DNA of 64,000 nt, taken from contig JAAYMA010000048.1 of assembly GCA_012521615.1 (NCBI GenBank), forward strand, positions 1 to 64,000. Reading direction: 5' to 3'. Shown piece after piece: positions 10,754-21,710 of this stretch. Numbering within the stretch: the first letter of the stretch is position 1; each line of letters begins with the position of its first letter. A program made the translations under genes and the position numbers. The stretch is from Clostridiaceae bacterium (GTDB lineage: Bacteria > Bacillota > Clostridia > DSM-8532). A model generated the notes under the pieces. That model saw only the letters and a program-made list of their open reading frames with translations, had not been told where the DNA came from and searched no databases.

Positions 10754-10786
10754 CTTGACAAATATGAGTAGCGGGAAGTAAACTAT
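10754..10786 (+). promoter_or_regulatory. Candidate sigma-A promoter of the his operon
   Basis: ttgaca followed ~18 nt later by taaact/tatac, upstream of hisZ. Confidence 0.45.
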
Positions 10787-10838
10787 ACACATCACCTATT
10801 TATCGCTTTATCGTGATGAAGCGAGTAAGGAGGATATT

Positions 10839-12047
10839 ATGAAAAAGTGGAATCTTTACACCCCGGAAGGGGTACAGGATATATTGTTTACACCATGTGC
10901 TTTTAAAAGGGAGCTGGAAAGCAAAATCAGAAATGCTTTCAGACTTAATGGATATATGGAACTGGAAACTCCGACAATTGAGTTTTATGATGTGTTTGCC
11001 GGTGACAGCGGACTGATGCGACAGGAAAGTATGTACAAATTCTGTGACTCAAAAGGAAGGCTTCTGGTTTTAAGACCCGATATAACAGTGCCGGTAGCCA
11101 GGATTGCAGCAACTAAACTTAAAGATAAGGATTTCCCTGTAAAGTGCTTTTATATAGGAAACACATTTAGTTTTGATGAGCTGGGCGGCGGGAAACAAAA
11201 TGAGTTTACACAGGCAGGCTGTGAAATTCTCGGGGCTAATTCGCCCGAGGCTGATGCCGAAGTAGTTGCTATGGCAATTAATACAATAAAAGCAACTGGT
11301 ATAGAAGAGTTCCAGATAGATATCGGTCAGGTGGACTTCTTCAAAGGTCTTATGGAGGAGTCCGGACTTAAGAAAGATGAAATAGAGGAAGTAAGGGAAC
11401 TTATAGATTTGAAAGATTTTGTCGGCGTTGAGCAGGTCATGGACCGCCATAATGTAAAAACGGAGCTCAAGACGCTAATTCTTGATTTGCCAAAACTGTT
11501 CGGATCAAAAGATATACTTGAAACTATAAATTACAATCATATAGGAAAAAGAGCCGCCAATGCCCTGGACAATATAAAAACCATATTGGATATACTTGCA
11601 GACAGAAATCTGGACAAATATGTATCCATTGACCTTGGCATGGTCCAAAGCATGAATTATTACACGGGCATTGTTTTCAGAGGTTATACCTATGGCGTAG
11701 GCTTTCCGATTTTAAGCGGAGGCCGGTACGACACACTGGTCTCCAAATTCGGTCGTAATCTTGGAGCGACAGGATTCTCCATGGGCATAAATATGGTCAT
11801 GATGGCTCTGGAACGTCAGAAAAAATTAAGTAATCCCGTAAAAGAAGGCTGCTTTATTTCATATGAGGAAGGTGCCAGAAAGAAGGCGCTTGAATATTGT
11901 CAAAAGCTCATAGACAAAGGTATTCCTGCACAAATTGATTTTATGCTTAAAGGTGTGGATGAGGGTATTGAATACGCCCAAAGAAAAGGCCTGAACAGTT
12001 TTGTCTACTTTTACACAGATGGTTCAAGGAAGGAGATATCGTTATGA
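10839..12047 (+). CDS. hisZ: ATP phosphoribosyltransferase regulatory subunit
   Basis: HisRS-like: [71 protein letters not shown]; directly precedes hisG. Confidence 0.93.
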   Translation: MKKWNLYTPEGVQDILFTPCAFKRELESKIRNAFRLNGYMELETPTIEFYDVFAGDSGLMRQESMYKFCDSKGRLLVLRPDITVPVARIAATKLKDKDFPVKCFYIGNTFSFDELGGGKQNEFTQAGCEILGANSPEADAEVVAMAINTIKATGIEEFQIDIGQVDFFKGLMEESGLKKDEIEEVRELIDLKDFVGVEQVMDRHNVKTELKTLILDLPKLFGSKDILETINYNHIGKRAANALDNIKTILDILADRNLDKYVSIDLGMVQSMNYYTGIVFRGYTYGVGFPILSGGRYDTLVSKFGRNLGATGFSMGINMVMMALERQKKLSNPVKEGCFISYEEGARKKALEYCQKLIDKGIPAQIDFMLKGVDEGIEYAQRKGLNSFVYFYTDGSRKEISL

Positions 12048-12679
12048 GGTATATTACAATAGCCCTATCCAAAGGAAGACTCACCGAACTTTCCATTGAT
12101 CTTCTGGAAGGAGCCGGATTGGACTGTTCAGAGCTGAAATCCAATTCAAGAAAATTGATTTTATCTGATCATAAAAATAAAGTCCGGTTCTTTCTTGCAA
12201 AACCTGCAGATGTTCCGGTTTATGTAGAATATGGCGCTGCCGATATAGGTATTGTTGGAAAAGATACTTTACTGGAGGAGGGGCGTGACCTCTACGAAGT
12301 TTTAAACCTGGGATTTGCAAAGTGCAAAATGTGTGTTGCGGGTCCAAAAGCACTCGAAGGCTGTATGGATACAGTACAGATTTCAAGAGTAGCTACCAAG
12401 TATCCAGAGATTGCAAGAATGTATTTCAGGAGAAAAAGAAAGGAATCTGTGGAAATAATCAAGCTTAGCGGATCAGTTGAATTGGCTCCATTAGTGGGTC
12501 TTTCGGATGTTATAGTTGATCTGGTTGAAACAGGCAGAACCCTTAAAGAGAATGGTCTTGTGGTCCTTGATCATATAGCCGATATCAGTGCAAGAATGGT
12601 TGTTAACCGGGTCAGTATGAAGATGGAAAATGAGCGCATTACAAAACTTATACAGGCAATAAGGGCACAGCTGAAATAA
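12044..12679 (+). CDS. hisG: ATP phosphoribosyltransferase, short form
   Basis: [66 protein letters not shown] overlap with hisZ. Confidence 0.97.
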   Translation: MRYITIALSKGRLTELSIDLLEGAGLDCSELKSNSRKLILSDHKNKVRFFLAKPADVPVYVEYGAADIGIVGKDTLLEEGRDLYEVLNLGFAKCKMCVAGPKALEGCMDTVQISRVATKYPEIARMYFRRKRKESVEIIKLSGSVELAPLVGLSDVIVDLVETGRTLKENGLVVLDHIADISARMVVNRVSMKMENERITKLIQAIRAQLK

Positions 12680-12793
12680 AATTAAGCAATCAGCTACTGA
12701 TATTATTTCTATAACTGGAGATAGTTTTGGGGGAACCAGCCTTGGCATGTCCCCTAAGTTTCTCAGAAATGTGGGATTATGAAGGAGCAGATT

Positions 12794-14083
12794 ATGAAGA
12801 CTTATGAATATGGGAAAGACAACCTTACAGAATTGTTTGAGAGATTGAAACAACGAAGTTCTGAATTCAGGCCAGACGTGGAAGAAACATGCCGGGATAT
12901 TTTGAACAATGTAAGGGATAAAGGAGACAAAGCCCTCTTAGAATATACCCGGAAATTTGACGGCGCAGCTATCGATGCCATTGAAGTTTCAAAGGCAGAA
13001 ATTGAATCGGCATTCAATGCAATAGACAGGAACCTGCTAAAGACCATAAAAAGAGCTGCAGCAAATATACGGGCATTTCATGAAAAGCAGAAAGAAAACT
13101 CATGGTTTACCAGCAGTAATGGAATTATTCTTGGACAGAAGGTTACCCCATTGGAAAGAGTAGGGGTTTATGTTCCGGCCGGTAGTGCGCCGCTTCCTTC
13201 AAGTGTTCTGATGAATGTAATTCCGGCAAAAACTGCCGGGGTCAGTGAGGTAATACTTTGCTCCCCCCCTGACAAAAATGGCAGAATTAATCCTTTGATT
13301 CTTGCCTGCTGCAAACTTACAGAAGTTGACAGAGTGTTCAGAGTTGGAGGAGCCCAGGCCATAGGAGCAATGGCATATGGAACTGAGACTGTACCTAAAG
13401 CAGATAAAATAGTCGGTCCGGGAAATATATATGTGGCTACTGCCAAAAAACTTGTATTTGGTCTGTGTGGAATAGATATGGTTGCAGGTCCCAGTGAGAT
13501 ACTGATTATTGCAGATCAAACGGCAAACCCTGCCTATGTTGCGGCTGATTTGCTGTCCCAGGCTGAGCATGATATGCTTGCATCTTCTGTCCTGGTAACA
13601 ACTTCAAAGAAGCTTGCAAATGAGGTAATGAGACAAATTCACCTTCAGCTGCCGGAACTTCCAAGAAAAGAGATAGCATCTAAATCTCTTGAGGATTATG
13701 GTGCAGTTATAATAACTGAGACTATTGAAGAAGCTGTTGATATTGCAAACACCATTGCACCGGAGCATTTAGAGGTATGCGTTGATGAACCTTTTGCCCT
13801 TCTTGATTCATTAAAGAATGCGGGGGCTATATTCCTGGGCAGCTATTCACCCGAGCCGCTGGGAGACTATTTTGCAGGTCCTAATCATACCCTTCCCACT
13901 ACAGGATCTGCAAGGTTCTTTTCGCCTCTGGGAGTATATGATTTTGTAAAATACCAGAGTGTAATATACTACAGCAAAGAAGCCTTTGAAAAAGTCTCTG
14001 GAGATGTAGCGGCCTTCGCCGATGCTGAACAGCTTTCGGCCCATGCCAATGCAATCAGGATAAGGGGGAGTGAAAAGAAGTGA
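12794..14083 (+). CDS. hisD: Histidinol dehydrogenase
   Basis: [75 protein letters not shown]. Confidence 0.97.
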   Translation: MKTYEYGKDNLTELFERLKQRSSEFRPDVEETCRDILNNVRDKGDKALLEYTRKFDGAAIDAIEVSKAEIESAFNAIDRNLLKTIKRAAANIRAFHEKQKENSWFTSSNGIILGQKVTPLERVGVYVPAGSAPLPSSVLMNVIPAKTAGVSEVILCSPPDKNGRINPLILACCKLTEVDRVFRVGGAQAIGAMAYGTETVPKADKIVGPGNIYVATAKKLVFGLCGIDMVAGPSEILIIADQTANPAYVAADLLSQAEHDMLASSVLVTTSKKLANEVMRQIHLQLPELPRKEIASKSLEDYGAVIITETIEEAVDIANTIAPEHLEVCVDEPFALLDSLKNAGAIFLGSYSPEPLGDYFAGPNHTLPTTGSARFFSPLGVYDFVKYQSVIYYSKEAFEKVSGDVAAFADAEQLSAHANAIRIRGSEKK

Positions 14084-15141
14084 GCAGATTCTGGAGCTTG
14101 AAAACTCATAGTTTAACTCCTTATGTTCCGGGTGAACAGCCGAAAGAAGGAGTTTATATAAAACTTAACACCAATGAAAATCCATATCCTCCTTCACCTA
14201 AAGCCGTTGAAAAAATCAGAAACATGGATTTCACATCATTGAGACTGTATCCGGACCCAGATGGCGAGCTTTTAAAAAAGGCCGTTTCGGATTACTACAA
14301 TATATCGGACAAAGAGGTTTTTGTGGGGAATGGTTCGGATGAAGTTCTGGCCTTGGTTTTCAAAGCTTTTTTTGATGAAAAAGCTACCATAGCTTTCCCC
14401 GATATTACCTACAGTTTTTATCCGGTATACTGTAACCTTTTTGAAATACCTTTTCTGCAGATACCGCTAAGAGAGGATTTATCTATAGACTTAAACGATT
14501 ATCCCACTGATGTTAAGGGGATAATTTTTGCCAATCCCAATGCACCTACAGGCCTTTATATTGAGCCTCGGAAGATCGAAGAGTTTTTAAAGCTCAGATC
14601 TGACACTTTAGTAATAGTGGATGAGGCTTATGTGGATTTTGGAGGTAAATCATGCGTGGATTTAGTATCCAGGTATGACAATCTGCTTGTGGTTCAGACC
14701 TTTTCAAAATCAAGATCCCTGGCAGGTTTGAGAATAGGGGTTGCAGTAGGAAATTCTGCTTTGATAGAGGGAATTAAAAGAGTCAAGGATTCTTTTAATT
14801 CCTATCCGGTAGATAAAATTGCACAACTTGCCGGAGCGGCAGCAATACAGGACAAGGAATATTTTGAAACGGTTAGAAACAAGATTATAGAAACCCGTGA
14901 AAAAACAAAAAACATTTTCAGAGAAATGGGGCTTATTGTAACCGATTCAAAGGCGAATTTCCTTTTTGTTAAAATACCCGGTATTCCGGGACCTAGAGCA
15001 ATGGAAAAATTAAGACAGCAGGGTATATTGGTGAGAAATTTCAATACCGGAAGAATTTCCGATTATCTTAGAATTACTATAGGGACAGATGAAGAAATGG
15101 CCAAAGTGGTTGAAAGTATCAAAGTCATTATGGCAGAATAA
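14080..15141 (+). CDS. hisC: Histidinol-phosphate aminotransferase
   Basis: KLNTNENPYPPSPKAVEKI, FVGNGSDEVLALVFKAFF, FANPNAPTG, TFSKSRSLAGLRIG. Confidence 0.96.
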   Translation: MSRFWSLKTHSLTPYVPGEQPKEGVYIKLNTNENPYPPSPKAVEKIRNMDFTSLRLYPDPDGELLKKAVSDYYNISDKEVFVGNGSDEVLALVFKAFFDEKATIAFPDITYSFYPVYCNLFEIPFLQIPLREDLSIDLNDYPTDVKGIIFANPNAPTGLYIEPRKIEEFLKLRSDTLVIVDEAYVDFGGKSCVDLVSRYDNLLVVQTFSKSRSLAGLRIGVAVGNSALIEGIKRVKDSFNSYPVDKIAQLAGAAAIQDKEYFETVRNKIIETREKTKNIFREMGLIVTDSKANFLFVKIPGIPGPRAMEKLRQQGILVRNFNTGRISDYLRITIGTDEEMAKVVESIKVIMAE

Positions 15142-15216
15142 ATTTATAATTTATGGTTTTTCACCATTTATTCAGGTTCACATAATTATTATAAAAATAT
15201 TAAAAGAGGTAATATC

Positions 15217-15801
15217 ATGAGAAAGGCTGAAATAACCAGAAAAACCAGTGAAACAGATATAAGTTTAGGTCTTTGCCTTGACGGGCAGGGCAAATCAAAC
15301 ATTGATACGGGAATTGGGTTTTTGGACCATATGCTCACATTATTCAGTGCTCACGGCGGATTTGATCTGGATGTTTCCTGCAAGGGAGACCTTAATGTAG
15401 ATGCGCATCATACCGTGGAAGATATCGGGATTGTATTGGGCAAAGCTATCTCGGAAGCCCTGGGAGACCGAAAATCCATAACAAGGTATGGAGACAGTTT
15501 AATTCCGATGGATGAAGCTTTGGCTCTGGTCTCTCTGGATCTGTCCAACAGACCTTATCTGCATTTTGAAGTTCCTTTTACAGCTTCAAAAATTGGAGAT
15601 ATGGAAACCGAGCTTTTTGAAGAGTTTTTCAGGGCTGTTTCAGTAAATGCCGGAATGACACTACATATAAAGCTGATCCATGGAAAAAATAATCACCATG
15701 TTATAGAAGCTGTATTTAAAGCCTTTGGAAGAGCTTTAAAAAAAGCAGCAGGCATTGATACTGATATTAAAGGTGTAATGTCCACTAAAGGAGTATTATA
15801 A
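15217..15801 (+). CDS. hisB: Imidazoleglycerol-phosphate dehydratase
   Basis: RKAEITRKTSETDISLGLCLDG, TGIGFLDHMLTLFSAHGGFDL, DAHHTVEDIGIVLG. Confidence 0.97.
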   Translation: MRKAEITRKTSETDISLGLCLDGQGKSNIDTGIGFLDHMLTLFSAHGGFDLDVSCKGDLNVDAHHTVEDIGIVLGKAISEALGDRKSITRYGDSLIPMDEALALVSLDLSNRPYLHFEVPFTASKIGDMETELFEEFFRAVSVNAGMTLHIKLIHGKNNHHVIEAVFKAFGRALKKAAGIDTDIKGVMSTKGVL

Positions 15802-15848
15802 TTTTTCAGTTTATATAGATCTTTAAATTTAAAAAACGGAGGAGTAGT

Positions 15849-16739
15849 ATGCTACTGAGAAATACTGATTTCATTGATTTACCGGTTTACGTCAAAGGCA
15901 AGGTCAGAGATGTATATCAAGTCGGGGAAGACATGCTGTTAATGATAGTAACTGACAGAATATCTGCCTTTGATGTAGTTTTTGACGAGTTAATTCCAAA
16001 CAAAGGAAAAGTTCTTAATGGAATTTCAGAATTCTGGTTTGACTTCTGTAAAGACATAATAGGAAACCATATAGTGACCACTGATGTTTCCGAATATCCA
16101 ATGGGTCTTTCCAAGTATAAGAATGAGCTTCAGGGAAGATCAATGCTGGTTAAAAGAGTGGATATGGTAGAAGCTGAGTGCATTGTACGCGGCTATTTGG
16201 AAGGCTCCGGGCTTAAAGATTACAGGGCAACGGGGAAAGTTGGAGGCGTAAAGCTTCCTGAAGGATTAAAACAGGCAGATAAACTGCCCGAACCTATTTT
16301 CACCCCCTCTACCAAAGCCAAAGAAGGCCATGACATTAATATCAGTTATGATGAACTTGAAGATTTAATAGGGGCAGACCTTGCATCAGCCTTAAAGGAA
16401 AAATCAATAGCCCTTTACAAAAAGGCTTCCGAATATGCTCTTACAAAGGGAATTATTATAGCCGATACCAAATTTGAGTTCGGCCTTCTTGACGGAGAGC
16501 TTGTAATAGCCGACGAAATCTTTACTCCGGATTCATCCCGTTTCTGGGAGTTGTCAGACTATGAACCGGGACGACCTCAAAAGAGCTTTGACAAGCAATA
16601 CTTAAGGGAATACCTTGAGACCCTTGACTGGGACAAGAATCCTCCGGCGCCAAAGCTTCCGGAGGAAGTTATCAAAAAGACAGAGGAAAAATATATAGAA
16701 GCATATGAACGTATAACCGGGAAGAAATTTGAGCCATAG
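15849..16739 (+). CDS. purC: Phosphoribosylaminoimidazole-succinocarboxamide synthase
   Basis: YVKGKVRDVYQVGEDMLLMIVTDRISAFDVV, ECIVRGYLEGSGLKDYRATG, DEIFTPDSSRFW. Confidence 0.96.
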   Translation: MLLRNTDFIDLPVYVKGKVRDVYQVGEDMLLMIVTDRISAFDVVFDELIPNKGKVLNGISEFWFDFCKDIIGNHIVTTDVSEYPMGLSKYKNELQGRSMLVKRVDMVEAECIVRGYLEGSGLKDYRATGKVGGVKLPEGLKQADKLPEPIFTPSTKAKEGHDINISYDELEDLIGADLASALKEKSIALYKKASEYALTKGIIIADTKFEFGLLDGELVIADEIFTPDSSRFWELSDYEPGRPQKSFDKQYLREYLETLDWDKNPPAPKLPEEVIKKTEEKYIEAYERITGKKFEP

Positions 16740-16825
16740 AAGCCATCAGCCGGCTTTAATTTGAGAAAAGTTTTGTTAAGAGTGTTTTGCACATTTTAAA
16801 GCAATTATTTAAAAGGGGCAAGAAA

Positions 16826-17530
16826 ATGATTATTTATCCTGCAATAGATATAAGAGGTGGCAAATGTGTCAGACTGCAACAGGGAAGATATGACAAGATG
16901 ACAGTCTTTTCAGACGATCCCAAAAGTATTGCGCTGAAATTTCAGAATTCCGGTGCCAAATATCTGCATATAGTGGATCTGGACGCTGCAAGGGGAGAGA
17001 ATGACAACCGCAAACTTATCATTGACATAGCCAGAAGTTTGAAAATTCCTGTTCAGACCGGTGGTGGTATCCGTTCCCTGGACGATATAGAATACGTTTT
17101 AAGTTCGGGAGTTCAGAGGGTTATTATAGGCACAGCGGCTGTCAGAAATCCTGATATGGTATCAGAGGCTGTAAGACTTTATGGTTCTCGTGTTGCAGTA
17201 GGTATAGACGCAAAAGACGGCTTGGTTGCAATCGAAGGCTGGGAGAAAGTCTCAGAATATAATGCTGTGAATTTTGCAAAGAAAATGAGGGATTTGGGAG
17301 TAAAAACAATTATATATACTGATATCGCCACTGATGGTATGCTTAGCGGTCCGAACATCAAGGCAATGAGTGAAATGGTGAAAGAAACAAATTTGGATGT
17401 CATAGCCTCTGGTGGGGTTTCAAAAATTGAAGATTTATTCGAGCTTAAGAAGGTTGGAGTATCAGGGGCTATTGTAGGCAAAGCTATTTATACGGGAGAT
17501 ATAGATCTTAATGCCCTTGCCTCTTTTTAA
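16826..17530 (+). CDS. hisA: Phosphoribosylformimino-5-aminoimidazole carboxamide ribotide isomerase
   Basis: MIIYPAIDIRGGKCVRLQQGRYDKMTVFSDDP; IDAKDGLVAIEGW; VIASGGVSKIEDL. Confidence 0.96.
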   Translation: MIIYPAIDIRGGKCVRLQQGRYDKMTVFSDDPKSIALKFQNSGAKYLHIVDLDAARGENDNRKLIIDIARSLKIPVQTGGGIRSLDDIEYVLSSGVQRVIIGTAAVRNPDMVSEAVRLYGSRVAVGIDAKDGLVAIEGWEKVSEYNAVNFAKKMRDLGVKTIIYTDIATDGMLSGPNIKAMSEMVKETNLDVIASGGVSKIEDLFELKKVGVSGAIVGKAIYTGDIDLNALASF

Positions 17531-17549
17531 GATCGGGCAGGGAGGACAG

Positions 17550-17615
17550 GGGGACGGTTCTTAAGTCTTATTCCGGCAGAAACAGGGCAGGAAGGCAAGA
17601 CATAGAACCGTCCCC
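17550..17615. repeat. Long imperfect inverted repeat (ggggacggttct ... agaaccgtcccc)
   Basis: 12-bp perfect outer arms 17550-17561 / 17604-17615, extended by gtctt/aagac after a short internal mismatch. Confidence 0.85.
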
Positions 17616-17867
17616 TGCTACTGTGACAGGATGCCGTTTGAGCGGCGCTTGCCCGGATGGCAAGTTCGCCCGCCTACTCCAGGAGAGCAAACATTGAACC
17701 ATACAGCTTTCTGAGCCGAGGACCCGTGAAAGATTGAACCACTTGCAGGTTACAGCTTCGTTTAGCTGGGGACAGCAATAAGATCTGAAGATAAGGCTGT
17801 TTGGAATGGAGAAACTTGCGCCCAGTGTCGACCCTAAATTAAGTATTTCGTAATTCAGGAGGTTTAT

Positions 17868-18629
17868 ATGCCAGTAAAAAGAATAATTCCTTGTCTTGAT
17901 ATTAAAAATGGCAGGGTGGTCAAAGGAGTACAATTTGAAAACCTGACAGATGCCGGTGATCCTGTGGCATGTGCTGTTGCATATAACACTGCGGGTGCCG
18001 ATGAACTTGTATTGCTCGATATAAGCGCGACAAAAGAAGCAAGAAGTATCATGCTTGAAATGGTATCGCAGGTGGCAGGACAAATTTCCATCCCTGTCAC
18101 AGTAGGTGGCGGGATCAGGACACTTGAGGATTTCCGGAAAAGTTTCTTGGCAGGGGCAGATAAAGTGTCGGTCAATTCTGCGGCTTTTAAAAGACCCGGG
18201 CTTATATCTGAAGCTGCCTCTAATTTTGGATCTGACCGTATAGTTGTGGCAATTGATGCTAAAAGGCGTACAGATGGAAAGGGATGGGACGTATATTTAA
18301 GCGGCGGAACTGTAAATACTGGTATGGATGCAGTAACATGGGCAAAAAAAGCCGAAGAATTAGGTGCAGGTGAAATCCTTCTTACCAGTATGGATTGTGA
18401 TGGCACTAAATCAGGATATGATATTGAACTTACCCGTGCAGTTTCAGACGCGGTCAATATACCTGTAATTGCGTCAGGAGGAGCAGGTAAACCTGAACAT
18501 TTTAAGAGTGCCATACTGGAAGGTGGGGCAGATGCTGTCCTGGCTGCTTCACTTTTTCATTTCGGGGAAATAAAAATAATAGATTTAAAGAAATATTTAA
18601 GGTCCGAAGGTATAGAAGTAGCATTTTAA
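17868..18629 (+). CDS. hisF: Imidazole glycerol phosphate synthase cyclase subunit
   Basis: [80 protein letters not shown]. Confidence 0.97.
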   Translation: MPVKRIIPCLDIKNGRVVKGVQFENLTDAGDPVACAVAYNTAGADELVLLDISATKEARSIMLEMVSQVAGQISIPVTVGGGIRTLEDFRKSFLAGADKVSVNSAAFKRPGLISEAASNFGSDRIVVAIDAKRRTDGKGWDVYLSGGTVNTGMDAVTWAKKAEELGAGEILLTSMDCDGTKSGYDIELTRAVSDAVNIPVIASGGAGKPEHFKSAILEGGADAVLAASLFHFGEIKIIDLKKYLRSEGIEVAF

Positions 18630-18907
18630 GCGGTCTTTCAAAGAAAATGCGGCAAATGATAAGCAGTGATTATGAAATATGAGCCATGTATAATATGGAT
18701 ATTATGAGATTATGCTATGCAACAGAAATTAAGATACCGATTACCATTAACTTGAAAAGGGATAATGTACAAGTGCGATGATTGACAAAAAAATAACAAT
18801 GTGATACAGTTATTATAGACGAACAGGTTCTGTAATGTAAAACAAAATATGTTTTACAGCATTGATTTAGCAAATACTAATAAATATTAACATAAGGAAG
18901 GGTAAAC

Positions 18908-19570
18908 ATGAGTGAAGGAAAGAAAATTTCTGTTGCTGTCATCAGAAGGCTTCCAAGATATTTTCGTTATCTTTCGGATCTCCTTAAACTCGATATAAAA
19001 CGGCTTTCTTCAAGAGAATTAAGTCAGCGGATGGGTATTACTGCTTCTCAAATCCGTCAGGATCTTAATTGTTTTGGAGGATTCGGTCAACAAGGTTATG
19101 GATACAATGTGGAGAATTTATTTGAAGAGGTAGGAAAAATATTAGGCACAGACCAAGGCTTTAAATGCATCATTATAGGTGCCGGTAACATGGGTAATGC
19201 CTTAGCGAATTACGAGAACTTCAAAAGACGTGGCTTCGAAATGATCGGGATTTTTGATGTCGATCCCAAAAAAGTCGGAACTTATATAAATAACATTAAG
19301 GTACGACATATGGACGAACTGGATGATTTTGTAAAGGAAAACCATGTTGATATTGCTATACTTACTGTACCGAACAAATATATTATTAATACTGCAAAGC
19401 GTGTGACTGCACTGGGCATAAAAGGAATATGGAATTTCTCGCCCACCGATTTAATGCTGGGCGACGATGTGGTTGTAGAAAATGTCCATCTGTCAGACAG
19501 TTTAATGGTATTAGGGTATAATTTGAAAGAGAAGAGAAAACAAATGGAAGAAAAAAAGGGAGCTGATTAA
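18908..19570 (+). CDS. rex: Redox-sensing transcriptional repressor Rex
   Basis: VIRRLPRYFRYLSDLLK, SRELSQRMGITASQIRQDLNCFGGFGQQGYGYNV, IIIGAGNMGNALANY. Confidence 0.97.
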   Translation: MSEGKKISVAVIRRLPRYFRYLSDLLKLDIKRLSSRELSQRMGITASQIRQDLNCFGGFGQQGYGYNVENLFEEVGKILGTDQGFKCIIIGAGNMGNALANYENFKRRGFEMIGIFDVDPKKVGTYINNIKVRHMDELDDFVKENHVDIAILTVPNKYIINTAKRVTALGIKGIWNFSPTDLMLGDDVVVENVHLSDSLMVLGYNLKEKRKQMEEKKGAD

Positions 19571-19583
19571 AAAGCTCCCTTTA
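19556..19583 (+). terminator. Hairpin terminator overlapping the rex stop codon
   Basis: aaagggagct-gattaaaa-agctcccttt spans the last rex codons. Confidence 0.65.
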
Positions 19584-19705
19584 GCATATGCGGATGGTGT
19601 GATTGCTCTGCACTTTTTGTAATAAACAATTCTGAAAGCATTCACAATAATCTGCATTGACATCAGAAAAAGCTGAACACCATGGCAACAAAATTTTTAA
19701 CATAT

Positions 19706-20579
19706 CTAAACCAGTATATCCCTGGACAACATGCTATATTTCTTTGGTGATATTCCGAACTCCTTGCTGAATGCACGAATGAAATTTGAGTAATCATTAA
19801 ATCCACATTCATGACAGACCTGAGAAATATTTAAACCTTCCTTCAACAAACCTTTGGCAGTTATAAGCCTTTTTTTATGTATGTAGTTATAAGGTGTATA
19901 GCCGGTATGTTTTTTGAACAATCTCAAAAGATGATATTTGCTTATGTAGAATTTTGAAGCCAGGTTTTCAAGTGAAAGGTCTTCACTTAAATTATCATTG
20001 ATATAGGAAATTATGTCGCTTATTTTTGAGTCGTATATCAGGTCTTCTGTAATATCATTCATATCCCGGGCTATATATTCTTTATTGAGAAATACAAGTA
20101 ATTCAATGAGGTAAAGTTCCATCAGGATATCACTTCCGAAGGTTGTACCTGTACATGCCCTGCTTAGTTTTGAAAGGATTTCTTTCAGTACACTTCTCAT
20201 TTCCGCACGGGGTCTTAGAAGGTTATGCCGGTTTTCCAGGGTTGATTCAAAACATGTTAAAAGATTACTGTCTTTGGTGCTATATTTTGTCAAAAGTTCA
20301 GGGTTAACCCACAATACGTATCTTTCGTATGTGGAACCCCCTTCTATAATAGGTTTGTGTATCTCTTTATCATTAATTAGAAGGATATCTCCCGGTTTTA
20401 TAATATAGGATTTTCCTTCGACTATATAACTTAATCCTCCCGATACGAAGAAGAATATTTCATAAAAATCATGATGATGATATTCCAGTGTAAGGTTGGA
20501 GTCATCCCTGTAATGAAAAAATTCGAAGGTAGAGTTGATCATATGTAATCTGCGTGTATGATTTTGTTTTTCAGGTTTC
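19706..20579 (-). CDS. AraC-family transcriptional regulator (cupin plus HTH), probable hexuronate operon regulator
   Basis: LEYHHHDFYEIFFFVSGGLSYIVEGKSYIIKPGDILLINDKEIHKP; C-terminal LASKFYISKYHLLRLFKKHTGYTPYNYIHKKRL..CGFNDYSNFIRAFSKEFGISPKKY; divergent from the operon. Confidence 0.9.
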
Positions 20580-20814
20580 ATTTTCTTCACCTCATTTATA
20601 TTATAAAGCAATTTTTGCAATAAAAAAAGCAATCATAGCAAAGAAATTTGCAAATATAAACTGTATACTACAAGTATCAAGTGTATTTTATATTCGCATA
20701 AAGGTATACCCATGCCAATTGAGCATGGTTTTGCAAAATATATTTCAACTATTTGTACATTTTAGTTCAAACAAGTAAACAATGAAACTGGATTATAGTA
20801 TGGAGGGCAGCACT

Positions 20815-21663
20815 ATGAAATTACCTATTGAAATTGATTTGAAAGGAAAAGTCGCCGTAGTGACCGGTGGCGGTGGTGTTTTATGCAGTGAGTTTGTAAA
20901 GGCACTTGCCAAATGCGGCGCTAAAGTTGCGGCTATCAGCCGAAGACAGGAAAGTGTGGACAAAGTAGCAGAGGAAGTAAATAATGCCGGTGGCACAGCA
21001 ATAGGTATATCTGCAAATGTGCTTGATATGGACAGTTTGAAAAAAGCAAGAGAAGTAATTTTGGAAAAATTAGGCCCATGCGATATTCTGATTAATGGTG
21101 CAGGTGGCAATCATCCGAAAGGAACGACTACCAAGGATTATTTCGAAAAAGGTGATCTTGAAGGAAAAGAGGAAATTGTTACTTTTTTCGATCTTGATCC
21201 TGAAGGAATAGAATTTGTGTTTAACCTCAACTTTTTAGGAACACTTATGACTACCCAGGTCTTTGCAAAAGATATGATTGAAAGAGGCGGAATTATTATC
21301 AATATTTCTTCAATGAATGCATATACACCTCTTACAAGAATCCCTGCATACAGCGGAGCCAAAGCTGCCATTACTAATTTTACACAGTGGCTGGCTGTGC
21401 ATTTTTCTAAAGTTGGTATACGTGTAAATGCTATAGCACCCGGATTCTTTTTGACGCAACAAAACAAATCACTTTTGACCAAACCCGATGGTTCATACAG
21501 TGAAAGAGCTCAGAAAATTCTTAATATGACTCCTATGGATCGTTTTGGCAAGCCGGAGGAGCTGCTTGGTACCTTACTCTATCTTTGTTCCGATGCAAGT
21601 AAATTTGTTACAGGAGTGACCATACCTGTGGACGGCGGTTTTTCAGCCTACTCCGGAGTTTAA
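20815..21663 (+). CDS. SDR-family oxidoreductase, probable D-mannonate oxidoreductase (fructuronate reductase)
   Basis: GKVAVVTGGGGVLCSEFVKALAKCGAKVAAISRR; NISSMNAYTPLTRIPAYSGAKAAITNF (YxxxK); operon context with uxaC and a PfkB kinase. Confidence 0.8.
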   Translation: MKLPIEIDLKGKVAVVTGGGGVLCSEFVKALAKCGAKVAAISRRQESVDKVAEEVNNAGGTAIGISANVLDMDSLKKAREVILEKLGPCDILINGAGGNHPKGTTTKDYFEKGDLEGKEEIVTFFDLDPEGIEFVFNLNFLGTLMTTQVFAKDMIERGGIIINISSMNAYTPLTRIPAYSGAKAAITNFTQWLAVHFSKVGIRVNAIAPGFFLTQQNKSLLTKPDGSYSERAQKILNMTPMDRFGKPEELLGTLLYLCSDASKFVTGVTIPVDGGFSAYSGV

Positions 21664-21710
21664 TTCCATCACGGTTTTCTGAAATAATTAAATCCTTGGA
21701 GGGAATAATT

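Noticed and set aside
10703-10839. Possible T-box leader before hisZ
   Set aside because: No GGGTGGAACCGCG T-box motif or paired terminator found; only a small hairpin (tcgctt...aagcga).
17568-18083. 171-aa minus-strand ORF over the hisA-hisF gap and hisF
   Set aside because: Mostly antisense to hisF; no coherent domain; the portion in the gap follows an inverted repeat rather than coding signal.
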